Part shown: positions 12,109 to 22,434 of the stretch, piece after piece
Layout of the letters: the number at the start of each line of letters is the position of its first letter
How positions within the stretch are numbered: position 1 is the first letter of the stretch
Assembly: GCA_016181145.1 (NCBI GenBank)
Contig: JACOZW010000022.1
Coordinates: forward strand, 1-48,176
DNA length: 48,176 nucleotides
From: Candidatus Yanofskyibacteriota bacterium
Lineage (GTDB): Bacteria > Patescibacteriota > Minisyncoccia > 2-02-FULL-40-12 > GWA2-44-9
Reading direction: 5' to 3'
The notes under the pieces: generated by a model
What the model was told of the DNA's origin: nothing
Database searches by the model: none
What the model saw: the letters and a program-made list of their open reading frames with translations, nothing else
Made by a program: the position numbers and the translations under genes

Positions 12109-14358
12109 ATGAGTATAAATAAAGACCCCATATTAGCAGTGATATTACGATACTTCATCTATGCGGCTGCTTTTGTGCCGCTTATTATATTTAATGATTA
12201 CGTCTCGCCGTTTCATTTCGGCAAGGTCATTATTCTCCGTAGTTTGGTTGAGGTTATGCTCGTGCTATTTATTCTGCTTATCTGGAAAGACAGGTCCTAC
12301 ATGCCCAAAATGAATAGTGTTGGTTGGTCATTTTTGCTCTTTGCAGCTGTTTTTTCCATCACCACAATAACTAGCGTAATTCCATATTCAAGCTTTTGGG
12401 GTTCGCTTGAGAGAATGGGAGGGGTTTTTACTTTTTGGCATTACTTTATCTACTTTATTATTTTAACCGCCGTCTTTCGAAAGGAATCAGACTGGATTAA
12501 TCTTTTCAGGTTAGTGATGGTTGTCGGTGTCATGTCAGCATTTTACGGCTTTGGCCAGAGAACCAACATTGCATGGATAGTCGGTTCGGGAGGGCGCGAA
12601 AGAATTTTTGGAACTATTGGAAACCCCGCCTTATTTGCAGGCTATCAAATCCTTTGTGCCTTTCTGGGCCTAACCCTCTTTTTCCGTAAGGGTAATTCCA
12701 TGAATTGGAAATTATTTTATGGAATTTTTTCGTTAATAACGGTTATTGCCGTTTTAATGACGGCTGTTCGAGGTTCTTTAGTCGGCGTAGGAGTTGGTTT
12801 TCTTTCTTTTGCTCTTTTATATACGGCGGCCTATAAATCAAAAAAGGCGAAAAAAATATTGCTCGGATTAATAACTCTTGCATTCCTATTCATTATCTCG
12901 GCTCTGCTTTTAAAAAATTCATCTTTAGTTCAGGGCTCTGGCTATCTGAAGCGCGTTACTGATTTTTCCCTAACAAGCTATACCGTTCAAACTCGATTCT
13001 GGGCTTGGGAGTCGGGCATAAAAGGCTGGAAAGAAACCCCAAAAACTATTATTTTCGGCTGGGGTCCTGAGAATTTTAATATTCCTTTCTCAAAATACTT
13101 TAATCCAAAGTTTTTTGGCGGTCCTGGCTCTGAAACGCTTTTTGACAGGGCCCACAATATGTTTGTTGAGGTTTTAGTTACTATGGGCCTTCTGGGTCTT
13201 GCGTCATATCTATATATATTTGCTTCAAGCCTCAGGGTTTTATGGAAAAAGATTCATGATGAGAATATGATTTTGTATGGTGTTGGCCTTATCCCTCTTC
13301 TGATAGCTTATGCCATCCATAATTCTTTTATTTTTGATACTTCGGCTAATTTCCTGGTTTTCTTCACTATTCTAGGATTTGTATCGCGTCTTGCGCAAGC
13401 TAAACCATTCGAAGTCAAGGCAGCTGAGACAAGGCCACGCAAAATTAATGAAGTCGCATGGTCTTTTTCGGCCATTATTTTGTTCATTTTTACTGGCGTG
13501 ATGATTTATCAGGTAAATATTCTTCCGGCAATAGCCAACTATGCCACCACTAGGGCGATTGTTGCTGGGTGGAATAAAGATTTTCCGGGTGCAATTGCAA
13601 AATATAAAGAGGTTATTGAGTATGATGTTCCCGGAAAATACGAGTACAGGCACAGGTTTGCACAGTATGTTCTCGAGCAGGCTCAGTCTAAAAAATTAAC
13701 CCCTGAATTAACAGATATAATATGGCTGGCGATTGGGGAGACGAAAAAGAATATTCAAGAAAACCCAGTTGATTATCTGCCGTATCTTTATACTGCCCGG
13801 CTCTATATAAATCTAGGCAAGGAAGATCCAAAATCTGAATATAATGATATTTCTTTAGAATTCTCACTTAAGGCGCTTGACCTGGCTCCTACTTTTATCA
13901 GGACTTATTACGAAGTTGCCCAGGCGTACCTAAATAAAAAGGATTATGAAAAAGCGATCGAATATTTTAAGGCAGCGGCCGAGCTTAACCCGGAAGCCGA
14001 AGTATCGTACTGGTATTGGGGTATTACGGAGATAGAGCGTGGTAATACAAACGAGGGTCTGGCTATAGTCGAGAGTATAGTTAGGACGGGCAAGTACATG
14101 GCATCAGAAAATGATCTTCGTCGGTTAGTCAACATTTATGTCAAGCAAAATAATTTACCGGGTGTAGTGTGGGTTTTCGAGCTTTTAGTACAGATTAGTC
14201 CTAGTGATCCTCAGTATCATGCGTCTTTGGCCTCTGCATACTCGCAAGTAGGTAAGATAGAGGAAGCCGTTGCTGAAGCTAAAACGGCTGCGAAGCTCGA
14301 TATAAAATTTGAAGCTGAGGCTAGGATGTTTGTTAACAATATTGGTGGACAGTGGTAA
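12109..14358 (+). CDS. O-antigen ligase-family membrane protein with C-terminal TPR repeats
   Basis: 'RIFGTIGNPALFAGYQ', 'HNMFVEVLVTMGLLGL', C-terminal 'AQAYLNKKDYEKAIEYFKAAAELNPEAEVSYW' TPR. Confidence 0.85.
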   Translation: MSINKDPILAVILRYFIYAAAFVPLIIFNDYVSPFHFGKVIILRSLVEVMLVLFILLIWKDRSYMPKMNSVGWSFLLFAAVFSITTITSVIPYSSFWGSLERMGGVFTFWHYFIYFIILTAVFRKESDWINLFRLVMVVGVMSAFYGFGQRTNIAWIVGSGGRERIFGTIGNPALFAGYQILCAFLGLTLFFRKGNSMNWKLFYGIFSLITVIAVLMTAVRGSLVGVGVGFLSFALLYTAAYKSKKAKKILLGLITLAFLFIISALLLKNSSLVQGSGYLKRVTDFSLTSYTVQTRFWAWESGIKGWKETPKTIIFGWGPENFNIPFSKYFNPKFFGGPGSETLFDRAHNMFVEVLVTMGLLGLASYLYIFASSLRVLWKKIHDENMILYGVGLIPLLIAYAIHNSFIFDTSANFLVFFTILGFVSRLAQAKPFEVKAAETRPRKINEVAWSFSAIILFIFTGVMIYQVNILPAIANYATTRAIVAGWNKDFPGAIAKYKEVIEYDVPGKYEYRHRFAQYVLEQAQSKKLTPELTDIIWLAIGETKKNIQENPVDYLPYLYTARLYINLGKEDPKSEYNDISLEFSLKALDLAPTFIRTYYEVAQAYLNKKDYEKAIEYFKAAAELNPEAEVSYWYWGITEIERGNTNEGLAIVESIVRTGKYMASENDLRRLVNIYVKQNNLPGVVWVFELLVQISPSDPQYHASLASAYSQVGKIEEAVAEAKTAAKLDIKFEAEARMFVNNIGGQW

Positions 14359-14374
14359 ATGTCTTAGATTCAAA

Positions 14375-14402
14375 AACCCCGCCGAATAAGCGGGGTTTTT
14401 AT
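14375..14402. terminator. intrinsic terminator shared by the convergent 12109(+) and 14403(-) genes
   Basis: aaaaaCCCCGccgaataagCGGGGttttta. Confidence 0.8.
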
Positions 14403-15719
14403 TTATCTTCCTCCCTGTCTTAGCGCTATATTTATTGTCTTGAGGATTACTCCCAGGTCCAGTATTAACGACCGATTTTTGATATAATAGAGATCGTACT
14501 GAAGTTTTTCTGCGGCATCGGCGACGGAAGAACCATAGCGGTAATTTATTTGGGCCCAGCCGGTTAATCCCGGTTTAATGATATATCTTTCTTCATAGAA
14601 TGGAACGCCGACCCTTAATTCATCATGAAATTCGGGTCGTTCGGCTCTGGGTCCGACAAAAGACATTTCTCCCCGCAAGATATTTGAAAGCTGAGGCAGT
14701 TCATCTATTCTTGTTTTACGCATTATTTTACCAATCCAAGTTGTGCGCGGATCATTTTCTTGAGCCCAGATGGCGCCAGTTTCTTTCTCGGCATCATTTC
14801 TCATTGTTCTGAATTTGATTATCTCAAAATTTTTTCCGTTTTGCCCTACCCTTTTCTGGCGATAAAACACCGGTCCCGGCGAGCTTATTTTTATTGCCAG
14901 GGCAATAAATGGTACGAAGGGCATAATGAGCACTTCCAAAATAATTGCAAAGACTACATCTAGAAATCTTTTTACTTCCTCATATGTTTTTTTGCTGCCC
15001 TCGCTCAAATTTTCTAAAAACCAGACTTGATTTATGGCTCCGAGAGGAACTTTGTTTGTGATCTGCTCGTAAAATGACGAGAGGTTTCTGAAGGTAACAT
15101 GATTCTCCAGGGAACGATAAAAAGTATCAATTATCTGCGGAACCTGATATGTCTCCGGAGATATGACAACAGTATTTATTCTGTCGTTTTTTATTACTTC
15201 ATCTATATTTTTCACTCCTTCTTTAGCCAGATCCATTATGTACTTTAGTTCATATCCAAGCTGGGGGTTTTCTTCAATATATTTGGCTAACTCAAGAGAT
15301 TGGGTGTTGACCCCGACTATAAGAAGGGGTTTCTTGAATCCGCTGGCATTGGCTTTGTTGAAAAGCGTTCGATCAATAGTAATAATTCCCGAGAAGACCA
15401 ATATAAAAATCATTAAATTCGTCTTTGGGGTGATATCGAATATAGGTATCAGATAGAAGAAGGCGATCGATATTGCCGAGGCAAAGACGATGGCCTTAAA
15501 TAGGCTGGAGTAAAAATCCAGGTTATTCCTCAAGAATCCTAAATCATACAGGTTCGAGATATAAAGAATCAGAAGCCAGAGACTGAAAATAAATAAAAAG
15601 GGAAGCAGGTGGATTGCATGTTGTTCGCTAAAGTTCTCCCTGTATCGGATTAAAAGAGTAATAGCCAAAGCACTATATAGTGAGGCGATATCTAAGATAA
15701 ATAACCCAGTCTTTTTCAT
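14403..15719 (-). CDS. undecaprenyl-phosphate sugar phosphotransferase (polyprenyl glycosylphosphotransferase)
   Basis: 'KISSPGPVFYRQKRVGQNGKNFEIIKFRTMRNDAE', 'TRIDELPQLSNILRGEMSFVGPRAERPEF', 'KPGLTGWAQINYRYG'. Confidence 0.93.
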   Translation of the reverse strand: MKKTGLFILDIASLYSALAITLLIRYRENFSEQHAIHLLPFLFIFSLWLLILYISNLYDLGFLRNNLDFYSSLFKAIVFASAISIAFFYLIPIFDITPKTNLMIFILVFSGIITIDRTLFNKANASGFKKPLLIVGVNTQSLELAKYIEENPQLGYELKYIMDLAKEGVKNIDEVIKNDRINTVVISPETYQVPQIIDTFYRSLENHVTFRNLSSFYEQITNKVPLGAINQVWFLENLSEGSKKTYEEVKRFLDVVFAIILEVLIMPFVPFIALAIKISSPGPVFYRQKRVGQNGKNFEIIKFRTMRNDAEKETGAIWAQENDPRTTWIGKIMRKTRIDELPQLSNILRGEMSFVGPRAERPEFHDELRVGVPFYEERYIIKPGLTGWAQINYRYGSSVADAAEKLQYDLYYIKNRSLILDLGVILKTINIALRQGGR

Positions 15720-15798
15720 ATAATCTATCTATAATACATCATTTTTCTCTTTATGTCCACATTGAAAGGTTATTGCCGGGTGGTATGTTTATAATGCT

Positions 15799-16794
15799 AT
15801 GGCCACTAAAAATGCAAGACTAAAAATAGGAATTGTTGGGTTGGGAATGGTGGGAGACCCAGTCAGGAGATGGTTTGAAGAGATTAACGGGTATAAGCGC
15901 GGTAAGGATCTGTTTTGCTATGATGCTGATCCCAAAAAAGGGTATACCGATGATGTTAATCGGGCAGATATTATTTTTGTTTCTGTGCCAACTCCTTCAA
16001 ATCCCGACGGAAGCTGCAACGCATCTATAGTTGAGTTGGCGGTGTCCAAGATTAAGGATGGTAAGATTGTGGTTGTTAAATCCACCGTTTCTCCCGGAAC
16101 GGTAGAGGCGCTGCAAAAAAAATATCCCAGAAAAAGGATGATTTTTAATCCTGAATTTTTGACCGAGACTCAGGCGTGGGAAGATTTTCTTTCTCCTGAC
16201 AGGCAGATTATCGGAACCACCACTAAAAGCATTACTGATTCAGTTGAGGTGTTGAATCTTTTACCTAAGAAAAATTTTATCCGACCATGGACATCAGATT
16301 ATTCCAGAAAATCAGTCAATGTAACTGAGGCAGAGCTTGGCAAGTATGCTTCCAATGTTTTTGGCTATATTAAAGTTATATATGGTAATATTTTGGCTGA
16401 TCTTTGTTACGCCATGAATAAGAAATACAAGCATGACAAAGTACGGTCTGAAGTTAACTACGATAATTTAAAAGAAATTATCGGGGCGGATCTTAGAATA
16501 GGTCCGGCTTGGCTGAATGTTGAGCATGGTAATTATTGCGGGGCAGGGGGTTATTGTTTTCCTAAAGACATGAATGCATTTATAGCTTTTGCGGAAGCTC
16601 TTGAGAAGAATGCCTCGAAAAATAATTTAATCGACAGGCAGCACCTAAAAGTTTTAGAGGCAGGGGTTGCCGTACTCAAATCAGTTAAGAATTATAATGA
16701 GACTCTCATTGTTTCTCAGGGACTTACTATGGAAGATATATCGAGGCATAACAAAGAGATAATTACCCAGAAAAGAAAGAAAATCCGGCAGTAG
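15799..16794 (+). CDS. UDP-glucose/GDP-mannose dehydrogenase-family protein
   Basis: 'IGIVGLGMVGDPV', 'VKSTVSPGTVEALQ', 'NPEFLTETQAWEDFLSPDRQIIG', 'GAGGYCFPKDMNAFI'. Confidence 0.88.
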   Translation: MATKNARLKIGIVGLGMVGDPVRRWFEEINGYKRGKDLFCYDADPKKGYTDDVNRADIIFVSVPTPSNPDGSCNASIVELAVSKIKDGKIVVVKSTVSPGTVEALQKKYPRKRMIFNPEFLTETQAWEDFLSPDRQIIGTTTKSITDSVEVLNLLPKKNFIRPWTSDYSRKSVNVTEAELGKYASNVFGYIKVIYGNILADLCYAMNKKYKHDKVRSEVNYDNLKEIIGADLRIGPAWLNVEHGNYCGAGGYCFPKDMNAFIAFAEALEKNASKNNLIDRQHLKVLEAGVAVLKSVKNYNETLIVSQGLTMEDISRHNKEIITQKRKKIRQ

Positions 16795-16811
16795 GTGGTA
16801 TAATAGATAGT

Positions 16812-18518
16812 ATGAATAAGAAATATCCGTCTTTTCTGATAGCCATAGTTACTGTTTCGTTTTTTCTCATCCCTAATCCTGGTAGGGCCGATGTACTCGG
16901 ACAAAAGGAATCATTTTTTGTTGATCCTGATTTTGATAAGTATAACCGGAGTCAGTTATCGGCTACTCTTCACCATGTCAGCGATAAGCTTTATTTTTAT
17001 GTCGAGGACAGTTATTGGAACGGCCTCGATACGTTTCATCAGAACTCGCTAGTCGCCAATATAACCGTCCTCGCCGAAGAGTTTGATGAGCGCATCTATC
17101 TTAAAGAGGTTCAGTTTTGGGGTTCAGAGGCCAATCCCGGAGTAGATAGTGACCCCAGAATTACGATTTTAGTGGAGCAGCTGGCCTCAAGTAATGGCGG
17201 TTATTTCAATACGGCCAACGGATATACTAAGAGTCAAATTCCAGATTCGAATAGCCGTGAGATGATATTTTTAAGTGCTGAGTCGGTAAATTCCGGATCC
17301 GAACTCACCAAAGTATTTTTGGCTCATGAGTTTCAGCATCTCATTTCGTTTAATCAGAAAGATTTAATCAATAGAATTAACGAGGATGTCTGGTTGAATG
17401 AGCTGCGTTCAGAATATTCAACATCACTCGTAGGTTATAATGATATTTATCGCAGTTCGAACTTAAACCGCCGAGTTATTTCTTTTTTAGAAAATTCATC
17501 AGATAGTCTTACTGAATGGCCGAACAAAAGCTCTGATTATGGTATTGTTTCGGTTTTTGCTGAATATCTGGCCGAACAATACGGCAAAAATATTCTGAGC
17601 GAAACTCTCCGGCTGCCCTTAAGCGGTATTGATTCTTTTAATAATTTTTTACAGGCTGGCGGTTATTATGAAAGATTCAGCGACATCTTTCTTGAATGGA
17701 TGGCCGCAGTTTATCTTAATAATATAAATTTAGGCAGTAGCTATGGTTATATCCGCCCTGAGCTTCGAGATATAAAAGTCAGGCCTCAGTCTTCGGCTTA
17801 TATGTCCGGTAGCCTGAACGAGCTCACCTCCTCCTATTCGATAAAGAACTGGCAGCCTCTCTGGCTGGAATATAATTTTGACACAGCGCTCAATAAAAGT
17901 CCGAAGATTGAAGTAGGCGGACAATCGGATCAGAATTTTATCGTCTCGTATATAACATTTTTTAACGATGGACGTGTTCGGCTGGATCGTTTGCCCATGA
18001 CTTCAGGAAAGGGCGTGGGATACGCTTCGAACCTTAACTCGGGAGTGAAGAAGATAGCGCTTTTAGCAACTAACGGAACCAAGCTATCTAAATTTTATAC
18101 CGAAGAAACTCCCTATAATTTATCGCTTAAAGTTTCGTTGGTTGATCCGTCGCTTGTTGAGAAGGCGTTATTAAAAGACGGAGCTTTGGTCAGAAAAAAT
18201 AATGAGAAGGAAATCTATGTAATCTGGGGGAAATATAAAAGATATCTAGCTCCGGGAGTTATGAATCTTTATGGTCACTTAGATCCAGCCAGTGCCATCG
18301 AGGTTTCTCCGGAGGTTTTCGATTTTTATACAACATCCAACTATGTTAAATATGCGGGTGATGAAAAAGTATATGCGGTCTGGTCCGATATCACAAAGCA
18401 TTGGCTGAATATTACGCCTCAACAATGGGATGCTTCCGGCCGTGACTGGGGAGCGATATTTACGATAAATGATTTGGAGTTGAATTATTATAAGACTGAG
18501 GCGGATATAACCAGATAA
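16812..18518 (+). CDS. secreted metallopeptidase, M30/hyicolysin-like
   Basis: Signal-like N-terminus; HExxH in 'FLAHEFQHLISFNQKD' followed by 'WLNELRSEYST'. Confidence 0.6.
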   Translation: MNKKYPSFLIAIVTVSFFLIPNPGRADVLGQKESFFVDPDFDKYNRSQLSATLHHVSDKLYFYVEDSYWNGLDTFHQNSLVANITVLAEEFDERIYLKEVQFWGSEANPGVDSDPRITILVEQLASSNGGYFNTANGYTKSQIPDSNSREMIFLSAESVNSGSELTKVFLAHEFQHLISFNQKDLINRINEDVWLNELRSEYSTSLVGYNDIYRSSNLNRRVISFLENSSDSLTEWPNKSSDYGIVSVFAEYLAEQYGKNILSETLRLPLSGIDSFNNFLQAGGYYERFSDIFLEWMAAVYLNNINLGSSYGYIRPELRDIKVRPQSSAYMSGSLNELTSSYSIKNWQPLWLEYNFDTALNKSPKIEVGGQSDQNFIVSYITFFNDGRVRLDRLPMTSGKGVGYASNLNSGVKKIALLATNGTKLSKFYTEETPYNLSLKVSLVDPSLVEKALLKDGALVRKNNEKEIYVIWGKYKRYLAPGVMNLYGHLDPASAIEVSPEVFDFYTTSNYVKYAGDEKVYAVWSDITKHWLNITPQQWDASGRDWGAIFTINDLELNYYKTEADITR

Positions 18519-18617
18519 ATTTAAAGTTAAAAAATCAAAAATCAAAATTACAATGTAAAATTTAAAATTTTAAGATTTTGAATTGTCATTTTCCATTTTG
18601 ATATTTACATTTTTCAT

Positions 18618-19526
18618 TTGTTTAGGTTTTACGAAAATATAGAAGCTGAACGCGATAGAATACAAAAATGTATTCAAAAATTCGGGTGGACATCGGATCA
18701 TAATCTGGATTGGTTTTGCGACAGTGTTATTAATGAGGACGGCAAGCCTGTCTTTGTTGAATTCTCGGATGGAACCGGTTTGCTGACCCACAAATATCCG
18801 GACAAATGGCGTATTTGGTCTGACCCTCTGTGCGACAGGGCTTCGGCGCCCTACAAAATCTCAGAATTTTGCGATCAGGTGCTTGCCGATAGAATAAAAG
18901 AAGTCTGGTGCGATGATATATCAGATGGCATATACCCCGAGCTTCAAAAAAATAAAAGTTTAAAATTAGATGATATTTATTACTCACTCTATTGGCCTGT
19001 TTTGGAAATGGAAGAATATAACCCCGCTCTGCCCGGAGGACACTTTAAAGATATAAGAACTGCCAAGAGTAAGTTCTATCGGGAACATAAAGTAGAAGTT
19101 ATTAAAACCTCTGATTTAGATCAAGACAAACTATTGAAAGTAGTTGATAGTTGGCTGGAAGTTATGATCAAAAAAGAGAAAGAGGATGTTTATGGTTTAA
19201 AATATCGTATGGGCATTAAGAATAATTTTAGGGGATTTACTACCGCCAGAGCTATGGTTGTTGACGGCCGGCCGGTCGGTTTTAATGCCGGTTATGAAGT
19301 TCCAAATCATTCCGGAAGATTTACTAGCGTGATCGGTCTGCACGACTATTCAGTAAAGGATTTAGGCGTTGCTTTATATCTTGAAGATTTGGACTGGGTT
19401 AAGAATGCCGGCTATAAAGAATTTGATCTGCAGGGATCGGAGTATGGGAAAGAGCTGAGAGTCAAGGAACAGTATGGAGCTAAAATTGAGAGAAAAACTG
19501 ACACTTTCTCTATTGTGAAAAAATAA
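18618..19526 (+). CDS. GNAT-like / DUF2156-type acyltransferase domain protein
   Basis: 'MVVDGRPVGFNAGYEVPNHSGRFTSVIGLHDYSVKDLGVALYLEDLDWVKNAGYKEFDLQGSEYG'; probable TTG start. Confidence 0.5.
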   Translation: MFRFYENIEAERDRIQKCIQKFGWTSDHNLDWFCDSVINEDGKPVFVEFSDGTGLLTHKYPDKWRIWSDPLCDRASAPYKISEFCDQVLADRIKEVWCDDISDGIYPELQKNKSLKLDDIYYSLYWPVLEMEEYNPALPGGHFKDIRTAKSKFYREHKVEVIKTSDLDQDKLLKVVDSWLEVMIKKEKEDVYGLKYRMGIKNNFRGFTTARAMVVDGRPVGFNAGYEVPNHSGRFTSVIGLHDYSVKDLGVALYLEDLDWVKNAGYKEFDLQGSEYGKELRVKEQYGAKIERKTDTFSIVKK

Positions 19527-19527
19527 G

Positions 19528-19555
19528 AAGCGCCCCCGAAAGGGCGCCTCACAGT
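19528..19555. terminator. hairpin terminator between convergent genes
   Basis: gaagcGCCCccgaaaGGGCgcctc. Confidence 0.5.
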
Positions 19556-20214
19556 CTGACGGAGCTGAAGAACGAGAGGATCTTATCCTGACTCGCTCCC
19601 CGGAGAGAGAATCCGAAGTGGATTCGGAAGATCTGCTGGAGATCTTTCTGTAGATTCTTAAGTTCATCACTCCAGCGGAAACCATCCTCGAATAGATCCT
19701 CTATGCCCATCATCAGGTAGGCGTTGGCTTCATCCAGCCAAACGGAAGGATGATAACCGGCCTTTTTCAGTGCCTGGGCGATTGATTCTGTTTGATTTTT
19801 CTCTAATTTCCGTAAAACCTCTTCTCTGTAATCGGGGACCGTGTAGTAGAGCCCGTGAACGAGCTCGTGTTTCACGGTGGGCAGGTCGATCCTGCTCCCG
19901 TATGTACCGATTAAGTAAAACGGTTCGGGCATGTCGGCGAGCAGCTCGAGCAGGCGTCGCTCTTTGATAGAAAGGGGATCAAACTTGCCTTCACGGAAAG
20001 GCTGAAGAATGGAAGATGGAATGTTGAATCCAGCCCAGTCTTCGTAGTAGGTGAACTCCCCTTCGTTTTCAGCAGTATACCAATCCATAAATTCCTCAAG
20101 TGAGAAGATCTCACCGCGGAATTTCGGACTTTCATAATGCTCTTGAAAACGCAGGAAAGTGGAGGTCAGCTGATACTGACTCTCCGTTCTGACGAGAACG
20201 AGATTGCCAGACAT
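19549..20214 (-). CDS. uncharacterised HExxH (putative zinc metallopeptidase) protein, paralog A
   Basis: 'KHELVHGLYYTVPDYREEVL' plus conserved 'DEANAYL'; homologous to 20314-21015. Confidence 0.65.
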   Translation of the reverse strand: MSGNLVLVRTESQYQLTSTFLRFQEHYESPKFRGEIFSLEEFMDWYTAENEGEFTYYEDWAGFNIPSSILQPFREGKFDPLSIKERRLLELLADMPEPFYLIGTYGSRIDLPTVKHELVHGLYYTVPDYREEVLRKLEKNQTESIAQALKKAGYHPSVWLDEANAYLMMGIEDLFEDGFRWSDELKNLQKDLQQIFRIHFGFSLRGASQDKILSFFSSVRL

Positions 20215-20313
20215 CGAACACCTCCAAGATATCCGAGATATTGTTTACGTGCCGTCTTTAATTATACCATATATTGACAAAATAATCAAGTAAACACTTG
20301 TTTTTGTCAAGAC

Positions 20314-21015
20314 TTGCAATCCTATTCGGGTCTGCCAAGATGGGTCATGCAGAACTCCAAAGCCAATATTTATCTAATAGAATCTAAGAGTCGTCAAGAT
20401 TTGGCCGGGATGTTTATGCGCTTCCAGGAGCATTATGAGTCGCCCCAGTTCAAGGGCAAGGCTTTTACCATTGAGGAATTTGCTCACTGGTATGCTTCTA
20501 AATACGGGTCCTTTAGCTATGCTAAGGATTGGTATGGTTTTAATATACCCGGCACCGTCTTAGCTCCTTTTCGTTCCGGTAATTTTAATCCCTTAACTGA
20601 TAAAGAAAAAAAGCTGATGGAGCTATGTAAAAATGCCGGTGAGAATTCATATATAATCGGCGTGACTCCGTCCGCCGAATATTTTAAAGAGACGGTTCGG
20701 CATGAATTTGTCCACGGTGCTTTCTATATAAATTCAGATTATCGTAAAGAAGTTGAAGCTTGTGTTAAAAGCCAAAGAATCAGACCGATTGATACCGGAT
20801 TGAAGAAGATGGGTTATTGCGACGAAGTGGCGATCGATGAGACTAATGCTTACGTTCTGGTTGAGCCGGACACTGTGCAGGAATACGTATCCATCCGAAA
20901 CACCCAGAAACTTAGAGAGAGTTTGGATATGATTTTTCAAAAACATTTCGGATTCTCTCTTCTAGGAGTCGAGATTCCGGCATTGATGGCTAAGACTGAG
21001 CACGTATTAATATAG
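20314..21015 (+). CDS. uncharacterised HExxH protein, paralog B (start may be ATG at 20347)
   Basis: Shares 'MRFQEHYESPQFKGKAFTIEEFAHWYA', 'RHEFVHGAFYINSDYRKEVE', 'DETNAYV' with paralog A. Confidence 0.65.
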   Translation: MQSYSGLPRWVMQNSKANIYLIESKSRQDLAGMFMRFQEHYESPQFKGKAFTIEEFAHWYASKYGSFSYAKDWYGFNIPGTVLAPFRSGNFNPLTDKEKKLMELCKNAGENSYIIGVTPSAEYFKETVRHEFVHGAFYINSDYRKEVEACVKSQRIRPIDTGLKKMGYCDEVAIDETNAYVLVEPDTVQEYVSIRNTQKLRESLDMIFQKHFGFSLLGVEIPALMAKTEHVLI

Positions 21016-22332
21016 GTATCCCCATGTTTGGAGCTTGTCGCTGTCATCTCCCCAGGTAGCGCCAATATCGGTGCGATAGAACATATTAATAAGTATGACA
21101 TTATCTATTCTGGAGTAAGCCTGTTTTCGCGCTTCTTCCATGGTTACTCCGGAGCCGGTGATTATAAGATGATAACTGCAATTACCGGCTGTCCGCCAAA
21201 TGCCATCGATTATCTTTACATCACCAAGGTGGATACCTTCAAGATTCGGTTTTTTAAATAAAATTGATAAGTCCCGGTAAATTTCGACTTCTTCTTTATC
21301 TTCATAGGGAAATGGCGGAACTACGCACACCACTCCAACCTGAAATCCTCTCTTGGTTCTCAGGTCGTAGTGCTGGCCGTTAGCGATGGCGTGTAAAAAT
21401 TCTCCCCACTCGCTCATCACGCCTTCCTGCTGAATGTTGATGGTCGGATAGCCGAATCTGCAGGTAAATTCGAGTGGATAGATTCCACGTCCGTTAACTA
21501 TGCAGTTTATATCAATATATCCAACATATTTTGCTTTGCGGAGATCTTCCTCCATTTTGCCGGTTGTTTCTCTGAATAGTTTGTTTGGTTCGCACCAAAA
21601 CATTGATGTCCCCATTTCTCCGGTCATCAATCCAAGCTCTCCCGGGAAAAGTCTTTTGTGTTCAAAGGCGACGAGTATGGGAGTAATAAATTTATCTCCG
21701 TTAAAAAAGGCGGACGCCCCCACCTCGACACCGTTAACGAATTTTTGCAGCTGGAAATGTTTTATTTTTTTACTGAAAACTTTTTTATTCTGTTCGAGTA
21801 TCTCGTATAGATCTTTCCCATCCTCTTCTTTGCCGGCAAACAGCAAGCTTTTGAGGTCGCTTGGAATAAATCCTGACGGTTTATAAACGTAGCGTCCCGG
21901 ATTTTCTTTTATGAACTGAAGGGCTTTATCGTAATCATCAAAGTCCCAAGAGGGGAGAGTTAACATTCCAAGGCGTTTCATTTCTGCCTGTCCGAATTCT
22001 CGGTTATCCTCCAGCGAGTCCGTATATTCACTACCGCCTATAACCGGCTTGCCTGCTTTGCGCAGTTTATCAGCTTCTTTACCAAAACCGATATCGTCAA
22101 AGACAACAACATCGGCCCAATCTACCAGAGATTTCCAGTCGGTAACTTTTTCCAGCATGCCGTCATATTCATCGGTTACATTTTTTATATAGCACTTAAC
22201 TTCATGTCCCTCGTTTTTTATCTTCCAAGCTAAATCTCCCGAGAGCGCCTCCCAGGATACAAATAAAAATTTATATTTATTTTTTTCTGGATGGCTTCCA
22301 TTCCCATCCCCATTTTTATTTTGATCGTTCAT
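21007..22332 (-). CDS. ATP-grasp enzyme, phosphoribosylamine-glycine ligase (GARS/PurD)-like
   Basis: ATP-grasp features 'VDINCIVNGRGIYPLEFTCRFGYPTINIQQEGV' and 'GVEVGASAFFNGDKFI'. Confidence 0.6.
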   Translation of the reverse strand: MNDQNKNGDGNGSHPEKNKYKFLFVSWEALSGDLAWKIKNEGHEVKCYIKNVTDEYDGMLEKVTDWKSLVDWADVVVFDDIGFGKEADKLRKAGKPVIGGSEYTDSLEDNREFGQAEMKRLGMLTLPSWDFDDYDKALQFIKENPGRYVYKPSGFIPSDLKSLLFAGKEEDGKDLYEILEQNKKVFSKKIKHFQLQKFVNGVEVGASAFFNGDKFITPILVAFEHKRLFPGELGLMTGEMGTSMFWCEPNKLFRETTGKMEEDLRKAKYVGYIDINCIVNGRGIYPLEFTCRFGYPTINIQQEGVMSEWGEFLHAIANGQHYDLRTKRGFQVGVVCVVPPFPYEDKEEVEIYRDLSILFKKPNLEGIHLGDVKIIDGIWRTAGNCSYHLIITGSGVTMEEARKQAYSRIDNVILINMFYRTDIGATWGDDSDKLQTWGYLY

Positions 22333-22434
22333 ATTTTTTTATTTCTAATTTAAATTTACGCTTATTCAGGATTCTCTACAAGAAATTCTGTGCATAACCT
22401 TGAAAAATCTATTTATTTTTTATAGAATTAACTT

